Source of the DNA: Phytohabitans flavus | GTDB taxonomy: Bacteria > Actinomycetota > Actinomycetes > Mycobacteriales > Micromonosporaceae | Direction of reading: 5' to 3' | NCBI RefSeq assembly: GCF_011764545.1 | Contig: NZ_AP022870.1 | Coordinates: forward strand, 3,766,001 to 3,830,000 | Length of the DNA stretch: 64,000 nt | Shown here: piece by piece, positions 26,664-35,873 of the stretch | Layout of the letters: each line of letters begins with the position of its first letter | Position numbering within the stretch: position 1 is the stretch's first letter | The notes under the pieces: generated by a model | Databases searched by the model: none | What the model was told of the DNA's origin: nothing | Seen by the model: the letters and a program-made list of their open reading frames with translations, nothing else | Translations under genes and position numbers: made by a program

Positions 26664-27930
26664 CACCGCGGCCGCCGGGTCGGGAAGTCGGGCTGGACGC
26701 TGCGCATGTACGTGGTGTCGTCGCGCTCCCGGATGTCGATGCGGGCGTAGTCCTCGCTCATCCGGGCGAGCTTGTCCGGGTCGATCCGCACGCCCAGCCC
26801 CGGCCCCTCCGGCACCGGCACCGCCCCATCCACGAAGGACAGTGGAGTGTGGAGTACGTCGGCGCCGAGCTGCCACGGCGTGTGGGTGTCCGCCGCGTAC
26901 GTGAGGTTGGGCAGTGCGGCGCCCAGGTGGGTCATCGCGGCGAGGCTGATGCCGAGGTGGCTGTTGGAGTGCATGGACACGCCGATCCCCCACGTGTCGC
27001 AGATGCCGGCCATCAGCGCGGAGGCGCGCAGCCCGCCCCAGTAGTGGTGGTCCGCGAGCACCACACCGACGGCGCCGAGCGCGACCGCCTCGGGTACGTC
27101 GGCGAAGTTGACCACGCACATGTTGGTCGCGAGCGGCATCGTGGCCTTGGCGGCGACGGCGGCCATGCCGGGGATGGTGGCGGTGGGGTCCTCCAGGTAC
27201 TCCAGCAGCCCTTCGGTCTCCTCGGCCACCCGCAGCGAGGTCTCCACCGTCCACGCGCAGTTGGGGTCGAGCCGCAGCGGATGGTCCGGGAAGGCGGCCC
27301 GCAGCGCGCGGATCGCCTCGACCTCCTCCTCCGGTGCGAAGACGCCGCCCTTGAGCTTGATGGAGGTAAACCCGTACCGGTCGACGAGCGCCCGCGCCTG
27401 CGCCACGATGCCGTCCGGGTCGAGCGCTTCGCCGTACTCGTCGGGCTCGCCGCCGGGGTGGCCGGCCCACTTGTAGAAGAGGTACGCCGAGAAGGGCACC
27501 GCGTCGCGCACCCGGCCGCCGAGGATGTCGCAGACCGGGCGGCCGGCGATGTGGCCCTGGAGGTCGAGGCAGGCGACCTCGAAGGGGCGTACACGCGCAG
27601 CAGCGTCTTGGCCGGTGTCGAGCCGCCGGTCAGCCCGTGGCGGTCGGGCGCGTCCACGGCGCCGATCGCCTCCGCCACCCGGCGCCGCACGCCGGCCAGG
27701 TCGAACGGGTCCACTCCGGACAGTGCGGCCGCGGCCCGCTGGACGAGGGCTAGGTGGGGCGCGTCGCCGTACGTCTCGCCGAGCCCGACCAGCTCGTCTC
27801 CACAGTGGACCTGGACGATCGTGCGCAGCGCCCACGGCTGGTGCACCCCGGCGGCGTTGAGCAGGGGCGCATCGGGGAACGCGACAGGGGTGACAGTGAC
27901 GTGCGTGACGGGGTTGGCTTCCACATACAT
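26660..27930 (-). pseudogene. Glucarate dehydratase-like enolase-superfamily enzyme, one frameshift
   Basis: The two frames together give about 423 residues of a mandelate racemase/enolase-superfamily acid sugar dehydratase. The N-terminus runs MYVEANPVTHVTVTPVAFPD to GLTGGSTPAKTLLRVY. The C-terminal part has PFEVACLDLQGHIAGRPV, the KxK base SIKLKGG, metal ligands LRLDPNCAWT and YLEDP, and the HSNSHLGISLA histidine. One base missing in the G run 27584-27587 (C on the coding strand) separates them. It would dehydrate D-glucarate or a related sugar acid. GAGAAGG precedes ATG 27930. The gene is divergent from the IclR regulator at 28018. Confidence 0.85.
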
Positions 27931-28017
27931 GTACGCCTTCTCTCATCCTGGCGGCCGAGCACACACAAACTAACGTCCGGTAGCATGGCGGTCAACAGGT
28001 GCTGGGTGGGGGTAGTC

Positions 28018-28779
28018 ATGTCTGAAGCCGTGAAGTCCGCGGAGCGTACGGTCCGCATCCTCGAGGTGCTCGCCAACTCCCCCACGCGCCTCACTATCTC
28101 CCAGCTCCAAGAGCGGATGGGGTACCCGCGGTCGAGCCTGCACGCGCTGGTCCGCACGCTGCGCGAGCTGAAGTGGGTGGAGGCCGACGAGACCGGCACG
28201 GCGTTCGGGGTCGGGCCGCACGCGCTGCTGTCCGGCACGGCGTACCTGGACCGCGACCCCGCCCTCCGGTACGCGCTGGAGTGCCTGGAGGACCTGCGCG
28301 CCGACATCGGCTACACGATCCACTACGCCCGCCGCGACGAGGCGCACATCATCTACCTGGCCAGCCGCGAGTCCCGCGACTCGGTCCGCATGGTCTCCCG
28401 GGTCGGCCGCCGCCTGCCGGCCCACCTGACCGCGCTGGGCCAGGCGCTGCTGGCCGGCCTGACCCGCGACGAGGTCGAGGCGATCCTCCCCGCCGACCTG
28501 GAGTCGTTCACGCCACGGACGATCACCGCGCGGGACGCGCTGATGGCCGAGCTGGACGAGGTACGGACGCGGGGCTGGGCGTTCGAGCGCGAGCAGGGCT
28601 CGGCCGGCGTGGCATGCGTGGCCACCGCCGTCGACTACCGCATCCCCGCGACCGACGCCATCTCCTGCTCGATGCCCGCCCATCTGGCCGACGGGGAGGA
28701 GCTGGACCGCGTGGCCAAGGCCGTCGTCACCCACACCCAACGCCTGGCGGCGACCCTCCGCCGCGAGGGCATCCGCTAG
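28018..28779 (+). CDS. IclR-family transcriptional regulator
   Basis: This 253-residue regulator has a winged helix (LTISQLQERMGYPRSSLHAL) and a GAF-like effector domain with YTIHYARRDEAHIIYLASR, LPAHLTALGQALLAG and EREQGSAGVACVATAV, all IclR family features. It lies 87 bases from, and divergent to, the dehydratase operon and is its likely regulator. ATG 28018 follows GGTGGGGG; an in-frame ATG at 27985 is less likely. Confidence 0.9.
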   Translation: MSEAVKSAERTVRILEVLANSPTRLTISQLQERMGYPRSSLHALVRTLRELKWVEADETGTAFGVGPHALLSGTAYLDRDPALRYALECLEDLRADIGYTIHYARRDEAHIIYLASRESRDSVRMVSRVGRRLPAHLTALGQALLAGLTRDEVEAILPADLESFTPRTITARDALMAELDEVRTRGWAFEREQGSAGVACVATAVDYRIPATDAISCSMPAHLADGEELDRVAKAVVTHTQRLAATLRREGIR

Positions 28780-28804
28780 CTAGCATGAAGCTCATTCCTC
28801 TTCG

Positions 28805-29134
28805 ATGGGAGACGGTTTGAGCGCGGAAAGCAGGACGGAAAACATCCCGGTCCGCCTCGAGGACGGCTCCACCGTCCTCTTCGAGGCGAGCGTCGACGGC
28901 GAGGAGGACGTCGCCCTCGCCGGCTTCGACCTCACCCGCCTCACCGGCCAGATCACGTCGGTAGCCCGCGCGGTCGTGTCCTCATTGGAGCAGGCCGCAC
29001 CCACCAAGGCCACTGTGGAGTTCGGTGTCGAGGTCGCGACGGGGGCCGGTGGCGTGACCGCCGTGTTCGTCAAGGGCACCGCGAAGGCCAACCTCAAGGT
29101 GACTCTGGAATGGTCCAGCGACCGGGCGGCGTGA
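28805..29134 (+). CDS. Trypco1-like (CU044_2847 family) small protein, partner of the trypsin-NACHT protein
   Basis: This 109-residue all-beta-looking protein has the pattern VRLEDGSTVLFEASVDGEED, a short helix ITSVARAVVSSLEQAAPTKA and VEFGVEVATGAGGVTAVFVKG followed by a strand NLKVTLEW. This matches the CU044_2847/trypsin-co-occurring domain 1 family, found beside trypsin-like proteases in predicted bacterial conflict systems. Its stop overlaps a GTG start of the trypsin-NACHT gene (GTGA 29131-29134). The start is uncertain: ATG 28805 lacks a ribosome site, while TTG 28817 has GGGAGA four bases upstream and overlaps the stop of an 11-codon frame at 28785-28820. Confidence 0.75.
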   Translation: MGDGLSAESRTENIPVRLEDGSTVLFEASVDGEEDVALAGFDLTRLTGQITSVARAVVSSLEQAAPTKATVEFGVEVATGAGGVTAVFVKGTAKANLKVTLEWSSDRAA

Positions 29135-32100
29135 GGACCCGCCACGACGACGCCGACCTGCGCGACCTCGTCGTCCAGGTCCGCACCGGTTCGTCGACGG
29201 GCAGCGGCTTCTTCGTCGGCGAGGGTCTGATCCTCACCTGCGCCCACGTCGTCCGCGCCGCGTACGAGTCCGGCTCGCCGCCGGCCGTCACCTGGCGGGG
29301 CACGACGGTCACCGGCGCGTACGTCGATGTCGCCGCCCCCGGCGAGTACCCGGACGGCGCGTTGGTGGCGGTCTCGTTCGAGGGCCATCCGGTCGCGGTC
29401 CTCGACGGTCAGGTGGCACCGCACGACCAGCTGTACGCCTTCGGCCACACCGACGACGTGCCGGACGGAGACTCGATCGCCGGGCGGATGGAGGGTCCGG
29501 CCGGCGGCGCCGAGCCGCTCCTACGGTTCGCGGAGACCCAGGTGCGCCCCGGCGCCAGCGGCGCACCGGTGCTCAACCTGCGCACCGGCGCGATCTGCGG
29601 GATGGTCAAGAGCAGCCGCGGCCGGTCGTCCCCGGTCGGTGGTCGAGCGGTACCCGTCGACGCGCTCCTCACGCGGTACCCCGCCCTGCGGGATCGGCTC
29701 CGCCTGCGCCTCGAACTCGCGGCCTACCTGCGTGCGGCCGCCGAGATCGTCAACCAGCGGGCGCCGGTGTACTTCCGAAACCGCAAGGCACGCGACCATT
29801 ACCTGGCTCCGTCGCTGCGCGTCTGGCCAGGGCCGCAGGCCGCGTTGGAGCATGCGCAGAAGCTGGGCTCGTTCTACCGCGAGGCGTCCGGGTCCGACAC
29901 CGCAGTGAACGCGGAGCGGCCCAGCGACGTCGTCAGCTGGATCGGCATGGAGGCCCGCCCGGCGCACACGGTGATCTTTGGCGGACCCGGCAGCGGCAAG
30001 ACCGTGCTGTTGCAGCTGACCGCGGCCGAGCTCGCGCAGCGGGCGTTGGACCAGCTGCACGGCGGAAGCCCGGTCGAGGGTCTGGCTCCACCTGTGTTGC
30101 TGCCGGTCAGCCGGGTGGCGGAGATCGGGATCGGCGCGGCCGTCCGGGAGGCCGTGCTGACCTTGCTCGACCCGTTCCAGACCGGTGACACGGCGCAGGA
30201 GATCGCCCGCCACCTCGTCGAGAGCCTGGGCAGGGGTGACATCACACTGCTTGTCGACGCGTTGGACGAGGGGACCGACGCGAACGCCGTGGCCGCGAGC
30301 CTCCGCTCGGCGGTGCCCGACGAGATCCGGGTCGTCCTGGTCACCCGGCCACACATGTTCGTGGCGGGCGTGCTGCCGTTCGACGACATCGCCTACTTCG
30401 ACATGGTCGGCTTCGACGACAAGGACCGAGAGCGTTTCACCCGGACCTGGTTCGGCGACCAGGCGGCCGAGGCGGATGCCGTCATCGGATGGCTCACCGC
30501 CGACACCAGCCTCGCCGCGGCCACGAGTAGCCCGCTCGTCACCGGCCTGGCCTGCGTCGCGCGGGAAACGGGCTCGATCTCGGCCGCCTTCAGCCGGGTG
30601 GAGCTCTACCGGGCCGTGGTCCGGGCCGTCGTCGCTCGTGGCGTCACCGAGGGAGATCCGCAGGTCACCGCGATCCTGCGCATCACGAGGCGGCTGGCCT
30701 GGCTGCTGTTTCGGGACGACCCGGCACGGGCGACCTTCGACGAGGAGGAATGCCACGAAGCGGCGCGAGCGGCCAATGCGCACCACGGCGAATCCTGGTC
30801 GCCGAGCGCCCTGCTCGCGTACCTCCTGCGTAAGGGCCTGCTCGTCCAGCCGCTGCCCCGGCGGTACTCGTTCGTGCACCGGACCTTCCTGGAGTTCCTC
30901 GCCGCGGATGAGCTGGCGGCGGCCGCGAATCGTACCGGCGACCTGAACGAGGTCGACAGGTTTCTATGGCGGCGGGAGGCCAACGGCCCGTGGCGGTGGA
31001 CACCGGCAGCGGCGGAGATGCTGTGCCTGCTCGCCGGCTGCCTCCAGACGCCGGAGCTGTTGCTGCGCCGGCTGCTGGCGTCCGAGCAGCAACTTCGGCC
31101 CCTCTTTCCCTACCTGGGCCTGCTCGCCTGCAAGATGCTGAAGGAGACGACGGCGGTGCCCGCGGAGCTGCGCGGCAAAGTCATGGAGGCCGCCACCACC
31201 TCGATCGTGGCCGCATTTCCGCAGACCGGCAGCCGGGACCTCGTGGACGCGCTGCCGCTCGACGGCCTTGTCGCGGCCCTCTCGCACAACATCGATGACG
31301 TTCGTGTGCACGCCGTCCACGCACTGGCGCGTAACAGCAGCGCCGTCGCCACCGCCGCACTTCTCGACGCTCTGGACAACTCCTCGTCGAGAGTTACGCA
31401 TGTCGCCGCACAGGCGCTGATCGGCAAGGCCGAGCCGGCCATCGCCGAACGACTTCCGGAGCGGCTGTCTGGCGACTGGAGCCGCAGCGGCTGCCTCCTC
31501 GGGATGACCGTACTCGAATCGATCTCCTCGCCCTGGTTCGCCTGGCATTTCGCGCCCACCCAGTCGGAGCTCGCGGCGGCTAGTGAGCAGGGCAGTTACG
31601 CGATCCACGCCCTCCAGGAACACGACTGGTTCATCACCCGGCTGCTAGGCCGTACGCTCGTCGACCGCCGCAGGGAACCGGTGCGGGACGGGATGGTGGT
31701 CCGGGTCGGCGAAGCGGTGCCGAACGCCGTCCTGTTCGTTTTCGTCGACCTCGGCGAACCCGGCGGCGGAGCCTTGGTCCTCGCGCGGCCTTACCACCCG
31801 GAGGACAGCTTGCTCCCCGGCGTGGACGTCACCGGTCTCGAACCGCCGAGCGCCATCCAGATCGAACAGGTCGACGGCACCCGGCCGGATCTCGAGGCGC
31901 GCACCGACGAGGAACTTGTCGCGCTCCTCGACGACGACGAGCTGGCGATCCGAATCGCGGCTGGGATCGCACTGGGCCGGCGACCGTCGTGGCGGCGAAC
32001 CGCATCGCAGGCCATCGACACGTTCGGCGGCCGGAAGCGCGAGGCGGCGGTCCTCGGCCTTCTCGCGCCGGCCGCGGACAACGGCCATATCCGCGCCCAC

Positions 32101-32640
32101 GTCGAGTTCTACGACGAAGAGCCAGCTACGGGGCCGGTCGGCCCGCTGCCGGATTCGACGAGACGGGACCTGGAACGGGCAACCGCCGCGAAATCCGCCC
32201 CGTCCGCCGAGCGGGTCGAGGCGTTCGAGGCTCTCTCCGCGTCAGACGCAGTGCGACCGATGCTCGCCGCCTACGTCGCCTTGGACGACACGATGCCGCT
32301 GCAGGCACGCCGGCGGGCGGTCCAACGGTTGGCTGAGACGGCGGATCTCACCTCGGAGCTGGATGAGGTGGACGTCGACCCCGTCGACCTCCGGGACACA
32401 GCCCTGATGTACCTGGTCGCCGACGCGACCGCCGACAAAGCGCTGCGGCGCCAGGCGGCGACCGCTATCGCCCAGCTGCGCGTAGTGCGCGCGGCCGGAG
32501 CGCTGGCCGACGCGGTCATGCAGGGCTGGCGGCAGGGTGAGTCGATCGCCGAGCTTTGGGAAGCCCTCTACATCGTCGAGCGCGAGCGCGGCAGCCCCGG
32601 GCTGGTCCGCGGCTCGGGCGAGGAGGAAGAGGCTGGTTGA
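29131..32640 (+). CDS. Trypsin-like protease - NACHT NTPase - HEAT-repeat protein (STAND conflict protein)
   Basis: This is a 1169-residue multidomain protein with no signal peptide. Residues about 10-190 are a trypsin-fold protease with the triad in LTCAHVV (His39), YPDGALVAV (Asp75) and RPGASGAPV (Ser143). Residues about 275-480 are a NACHT P-loop domain with Walker A VIFGGPGSGKTVLL (near 281-294) and Walker B TLLVDALDEGT, then helical winged-helix/HETHS-like segments including YSFVHRTFLEFLAADEL. The rest is helical, HEAT-like repeats (VRVHAVHALARNSSAVATAA, and another block near 920-1150). GTG 29131 gives the coupled start; ATG 29110 is an alternative. Sensor plus protease architecture resembles bacterial NACHT/Avs-type anti-phage or self-killing proteins. 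Confidence 0.88.
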   Translation: MRTRHDDADLRDLVVQVRTGSSTGSGFFVGEGLILTCAHVVRAAYESGSPPAVTWRGTTVTGAYVDVAAPGEYPDGALVAVSFEGHPVAVLDGQVAPHDQLYAFGHTDDVPDGDSIAGRMEGPAGGAEPLLRFAETQVRPGASGAPVLNLRTGAICGMVKSSRGRSSPVGGRAVPVDALLTRYPALRDRLRLRLELAAYLRAAAEIVNQRAPVYFRNRKARDHYLAPSLRVWPGPQAALEHAQKLGSFYREASGSDTAVNAERPSDVVSWIGMEARPAHTVIFGGPGSGKTVLLQLTAAELAQRALDQLHGGSPVEGLAPPVLLPVSRVAEIGIGAAVREAVLTLLDPFQTGDTAQEIARHLVESLGRGDITLLVDALDEGTDANAVAASLRSAVPDEIRVVLVTRPHMFVAGVLPFDDIAYFDMVGFDDKDRERFTRTWFGDQAAEADAVIGWLTADTSLAAATSSPLVTGLACVARETGSISAAFSRVELYRAVVRAVVARGVTEGDPQVTAILRITRRLAWLLFRDDPARATFDEEECHEAARAANAHHGESWSPSALLAYLLRKGLLVQPLPRRYSFVHRTFLEFLAADELAAAANRTGDLNEVDRFLWRREANGPWRWTPAAAEMLCLLAGCLQTPELLLRRLLASEQQLRPLFPYLGLLACKMLKETTAVPAELRGKVMEAATTSIVAAFPQTGSRDLVDALPLDGLVAALSHNIDDVRVHAVHALARNSSAVATAALLDALDNSSSRVTHVAAQALIGKAEPAIAERLPERLSGDWSRSGCLLGMTVLESISSPWFAWHFAPTQSELAAASEQGSYAIHALQEHDWFITRLLGRTLVDRRREPVRDGMVVRVGEAVPNAVLFVFVDLGEPGGGALVLARPYHPEDSLLPGVDVTGLEPPSAIQIEQVDGTRPDLEARTDEELVALLDDDELAIRIAAGIALGRRPSWRRTASQAIDTFGGRKREAAVLGLLAPAADNGHIRAHVEFYDEEPATGPVGPLPDSTRRDLERATAAKSAPSAERVEAFEALSASDAVRPMLAAYVALDDTMPLQARRRAVQRLAETADLTSELDEVDVDPVDLRDTALMYLVADATADKALRRQAATAIAQLRVVRAAGALADAVMQGWRQGESIAELWEALYIVERERGSPGLVRGSGEEEEAG

Positions 32641-33627
32641 ATGAGCGGCGTGACCAGAGTGTGCGTCGTCGGAGCCGGTGCCGTGGGTGGGTTGATCGGG
32701 GCGCGTCTGGCCGCCAGCGGCTGTACCACCACGGCACTCGCCCGCGGCCGCACCCTCGACGCGCTTCGGGCCCACGGCTGGCGCCTGCGCACCGCGGACG
32801 GCCTCGTCACCGGGCCGGTGGAGGCGAGTGACGACCCCGCCGCGCTCGGGCCGCAAGACGTCGTGCTGCTGACCGTCAAGGCGCACGCGCTCCCCGCCCT
32901 CGCGCCCACGCTCGGCCCGCTGTTCGGGCCGGAGACCGTGGTCGTGCCGGCGATCAACGGGGTGCCGTGGTGGTTCTTCGACGGGATCGGCGGCGAGTTC
33001 GACGGGTTGCGGCTGCGCGCGGTCGACCCGGACGGCGCGGTCGCGGCCGCGATACCGACCGCGCGGGTGATCGGCTGCGTCGTGCACCTCAGCGCCAGCG
33101 TCGAGGAGCCCGGCCTGGCCCGCCACCACGCCGGCGACAGTCTCATTCTCGGCGAGCCGGCGGGCGGCGCGGCGGGCCGCCGGCAAACCCTGGCCGACGT
33201 GCTGGGCAAGGCCGGCTTCAGCGTCACCGTCTCGTCCCGGATCCAGCAGGACATCTGGTACAAGCTGTGGGGCAACATGACGATGAACCCGATCTCCGCG
33301 CTCACCGGGGCGACCGCCGACCTGATCCTCGACGACGAGCTCGTCAACGGGTTCGTGCGCGCGGTGATGGGTGAGGCGGCGGCGATCGGTGAGCGGATCG
33401 GGTGCCCGATCGCGCAGAGTGCCGAGGACCGCAACCAGGTGACGCGGCGGCTTGGCGCGTTCAAGACGTCGATGCTCCAGGACGCCGAGGCGGGCCGGCC
33501 GCTGGAGCTGGACGCGATGGTCACGGTGGTGCGGGAGATCGCCCAGGCCACGGGCACGCCGACGCCGTACATGGACGCGCTGCTCGGCCTAACACGCCTC
33601 AACGCCCGCCAGCGCGACCTCTATTGA
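32641..33627 (+). CDS. 2-dehydropantoate 2-reductase family (ApbA/PanE) oxidoreductase
   Basis: This 328-residue NADP-dependent reductase has the N-terminal Rossmann motif VCVVGAGAVGGLIGARLA, LLTVKAHALPALA and AINGVPWWFF. The C-terminal helical domain has QDIWYKLWGNMTMNPISALT and GRPLELDAMVTVV, which carries the catalytic-type acid residues of ketopantoate reductases. The AINGVPWWFF insertion places it in the 2-dehydropantoate reductase-like group rather than strict PanE. ATG 32641 follows the trypsin-NACHT stop with no gap. It may be co-transcribed with the conflict pair or be a displaced metabolic neighbour. Confidence 0.85.
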   Translation: MSGVTRVCVVGAGAVGGLIGARLAASGCTTTALARGRTLDALRAHGWRLRTADGLVTGPVEASDDPAALGPQDVVLLTVKAHALPALAPTLGPLFGPETVVVPAINGVPWWFFDGIGGEFDGLRLRAVDPDGAVAAAIPTARVIGCVVHLSASVEEPGLARHHAGDSLILGEPAGGAAGRRQTLADVLGKAGFSVTVSSRIQQDIWYKLWGNMTMNPISALTGATADLILDDELVNGFVRAVMGEAAAIGERIGCPIAQSAEDRNQVTRRLGAFKTSMLQDAEAGRPLELDAMVTVVREIAQATGTPTPYMDALLGLTRLNARQRDLY

Positions 33628-33659
33628 TCCATTTAGGATCGCTGTAGCGTCGCGGGTTC

Positions 33660-34080
33660 GAAAGCGGTCTGGAAGCGGACCTCATTTCCGTCGCCGTAAC
33701 GCTTGGGGCGTCGCGGGGTCAGCTGTCACAGGTCGCCGCCGGTAAGCGTGGGATAGCCGATCTGATGTGGCAGTTGCTCGACAGTACGGCACCGGCGCCA
33801 TGGTTGCTGATCGTGGACAACGCCGACGAGCCCGAACTGCTGGCGACCGCTGACGGCGCCCCGCGCGACGGAGACGGCGTCGTCCGCGGCTCCCTTTCGG
33901 AGACTCGTCCTGGTATCGAGTCGCGTCGGCGGCCAGACCGTCTGGGGCGAGCGCGGCGAGCGCCATCGGGTGTCCTCTCTGGACGATGCGGCGGGCGCGA
34001 AGGTCCTGCTCGACATCGTTGACGACGCGGCTCGGTTGGCCCGGCGGCTTGGCGGTCTACCGCTGGCCACGCGGTCTTCG
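33660..34080 (+). pseudogene. Decayed NB-ARC (AfsR/STAND) ATPase fragment
   Basis: Frame one gives LEADLISVAVTLGASRGQ, then LMWQLLDS and APWLLIVDNADEPELLAT, the pre-Walker B and Walker B region of an NB-ARC domain. After a +1-type frame change near 33890-33901, the next frame gives RLVLVSSRVGGQTVWGERGE, HRVSSLDDAAGAKVLLDIV and LARRLGGLPLATRSS, the downstream NB-ARC GLPLA block. The P-loop and the sensor/TPR parts are gone and residues are missing within the ARC block, so this is a real remnant, not a single-base error. Bases 34081-34256 beyond it are AT-rich and hold no gene, only the promoter region of the next gene. Confidence 0.75.
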
Positions 34081-34256
34081 GCGCCAGGTTCCTGGTCGAT
34101 TTCTCCTTGGTCGATGAACCTTCCGAGAAATCCATTGTGACGCCCATTTCTTACCGACTCCCCCGCAGCCAAAACCTCGCAAGATTGCCAATTCGAATAT
34201 TCCTAGATCGACGAATATAACTGGTGGTCTTGGTGTTGATGCGAGACAATTAACGG

Positions 34257-35510
34257 GTGTCCAGGGAGGCGTTAGAGCAGCTCGGCGAGGTAGCCAGTAA
34301 ATGCGCTACCGCGTCGGTCTGGACCCTGGGCGATGACGAGCTTGTCGATTCGCTGGACACGATCCACCAAGCGTTGCAAACGCTTACCGCAGCCCAGTTG
34401 CATTTGATCCGGGAAATCGACGGACGCGGCCTACCCATCGCGCAACACGCTTCCAGCACCGCGGTGTGGTTGCGGGAGCGTCACCGCATCAGCATCCACG
34501 CCGCGAAACGGCTGGCCGACCTCGCGAAGGCGGTTGACGAGCGGCCCGCCCTCGACACCGCCCTGGTCGCGGGTGCGGTCAACGCCGAGCAGGCCACGGT
34601 CATCGCTACTGCGGTCCGGGATCTTCCCGCCGACCTCGGCGCCGACCTCGTTGACGAGGCGGAGGCGGTGCTGATCGGTCAGGCCGAGCAGTTCGAACCC
34701 ACCATCCTGCGCAAAGCCGGCGAACGGATCCTCGCCCACGTCGCTCCCGAGATCGCCGACGCCCGCGACGCCGCCGCGTTGCAGCGGCAGGAAGCCCGCG
34801 CCTGGCAGACCCGCGCGTTCCAGCTCACCCGCCTCGGCGACGGACGCGTCCGGGTCACCGGCTGGCTGGACGAGGCCGGCGCCGCCACCGTCAACGCCGC
34901 CCTCGACCCGCTGTGCGCGCCCCGCCACGACAACGAGCCGCGCACCCCCGGACAGCGCCGAGCTGACGCCCTGGTCGAGGTGTGCGACCTGGCCACCCGC
35001 ACCGAGCAACTGCCGGACAACGGCGGACAACGGCCACACGTGATGGTCACCGTGCCATTCGAACTGCTCGAGCAGCAGTTCGGCATCGGTGTGCTGGACA
35101 CCGGTGGGCGACTCAGCCCCACCCAGGTCCGCCAGCTGGCCTGCGACGCACAGCTGATCCCGGCGGTGCTCGACGGCGACGGGCAGGTCCTGGACCTAGG
35201 CCGCACCCGGCGGCTCATCACCGGATCGCTACGACGGGCACTGGAGCTACGCGACCGGGGATGCGCCTTCCCAGGCTGTGACCGACCGCCGCGCTGGTGC
35301 GACGGGCACCACATCCAATCATGGGCCGACGGCGGACCCACCAGCTTGCACAACAGCGTGCTGTTGTGCGGCTACCACCACCGCATCATCCACCGTGGAC
35401 AGTGGATAGTCCGGCTGCGCGGCGAGGACGGCAGGCCGGAGTTCATCCCACCCGCCTACGTTGATCCGCGACAACGACCCCGTCGAAACCCTTACCACCA
35501 CCGGACGTGA
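34257..35510 (+). CDS. DUF222/HNH endonuclease (REP13E12-type)
   Basis: This 417-residue protein has an N-terminal helical DUF222 domain (about residues 20-300) and a C-terminal HNH nuclease motif: CAFPGCDRPPRWCDGHHIQS, then LHNSVLLCGYHHRIIH. Two Cys pairs and the HH/N/H residues are intact. The family is multicopy in actinobacteria and its role, perhaps DNA repair or mobile-element linked, is unclear. GTG 34257 is the first start in frame; no clear ribosome site precedes it. The upstream 110 bases are unusually AT-rich. Confidence 0.88.
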   Translation: MSREALEQLGEVASKCATASVWTLGDDELVDSLDTIHQALQTLTAAQLHLIREIDGRGLPIAQHASSTAVWLRERHRISIHAAKRLADLAKAVDERPALDTALVAGAVNAEQATVIATAVRDLPADLGADLVDEAEAVLIGQAEQFEPTILRKAGERILAHVAPEIADARDAAALQRQEARAWQTRAFQLTRLGDGRVRVTGWLDEAGAATVNAALDPLCAPRHDNEPRTPGQRRADALVEVCDLATRTEQLPDNGGQRPHVMVTVPFELLEQQFGIGVLDTGGRLSPTQVRQLACDAQLIPAVLDGDGQVLDLGRTRRLITGSLRRALELRDRGCAFPGCDRPPRWCDGHHIQSWADGGPTSLHNSVLLCGYHHRIIHRGQWIVRLRGEDGRPEFIPPAYVDPRQRPRRNPYHHRT

Positions 35511-35717
35511 CCGGTCGCTACTCGTCGAGAGATCCGGCGGTGAGCCATCCGGCCTCCGGAACGGCACTTGCGGGTGCGCGCCGGCGGTGGTCTCGCTGGT
35601 GGTCGCTCGCCCGTTACCTACCCGCCAGACCAGATGTGCATAGCGCGCGCCAAGGGCTTCCGCGCGCCGGGTTGGGGCGGCTGAGCGTCCAAAATTCGGC
35701 GCAGGCCACGCCCGCAC

Positions 35718-35873
35718 AGTGCCATCCCGTCGGCCCTCGACCCGCTTGTTCTTGGAGCGGGCCAACGCCCGGGGCGCCACCACGCACGGACCGCAACGCA
35801 CGGCACAGACGCTGGCGCCCCGCGCGTTGGTCTGCTCTGCTCTTGACGGGTCGAGGGCCGACGGGATGGCACT
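35718..35873. repeat. Long inverted repeat, 27-bp perfect outer arms with 18-bp inner arms
   Basis: The outer arms 35718-35744 and 35847-35873 are perfect reverse complements (27 of 27). Inner arms 35762-35779 and 35813-35830 match in 17 of 18 positions. The 33-base centre contains repeated ACGCACGG. The whole could fold into a 156-base cruciform or RNA hairpin. It lies in the 738-base gap 35511-36248, which otherwise holds no gene I can support apart from the terminator at 36160-36217. Possible identities are a MITE-like element or a structured RNA. Confidence 0.8.

Noticed and set aside
28805..32640. Restriction-modification or toxin-antitoxin system
   Set aside because: No methylase, nuclease or toxin fold is seen; trypsin and NACHT motifs explain the large protein.
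33628..33680. GGGTTCGAA resembling a tRNA T-arm
   Set aside because: The flanking bases do not pair as a T-stem and no acceptor, D or anticodon arms are visible; the sequence reads as the start of the NB-ARC remnant.
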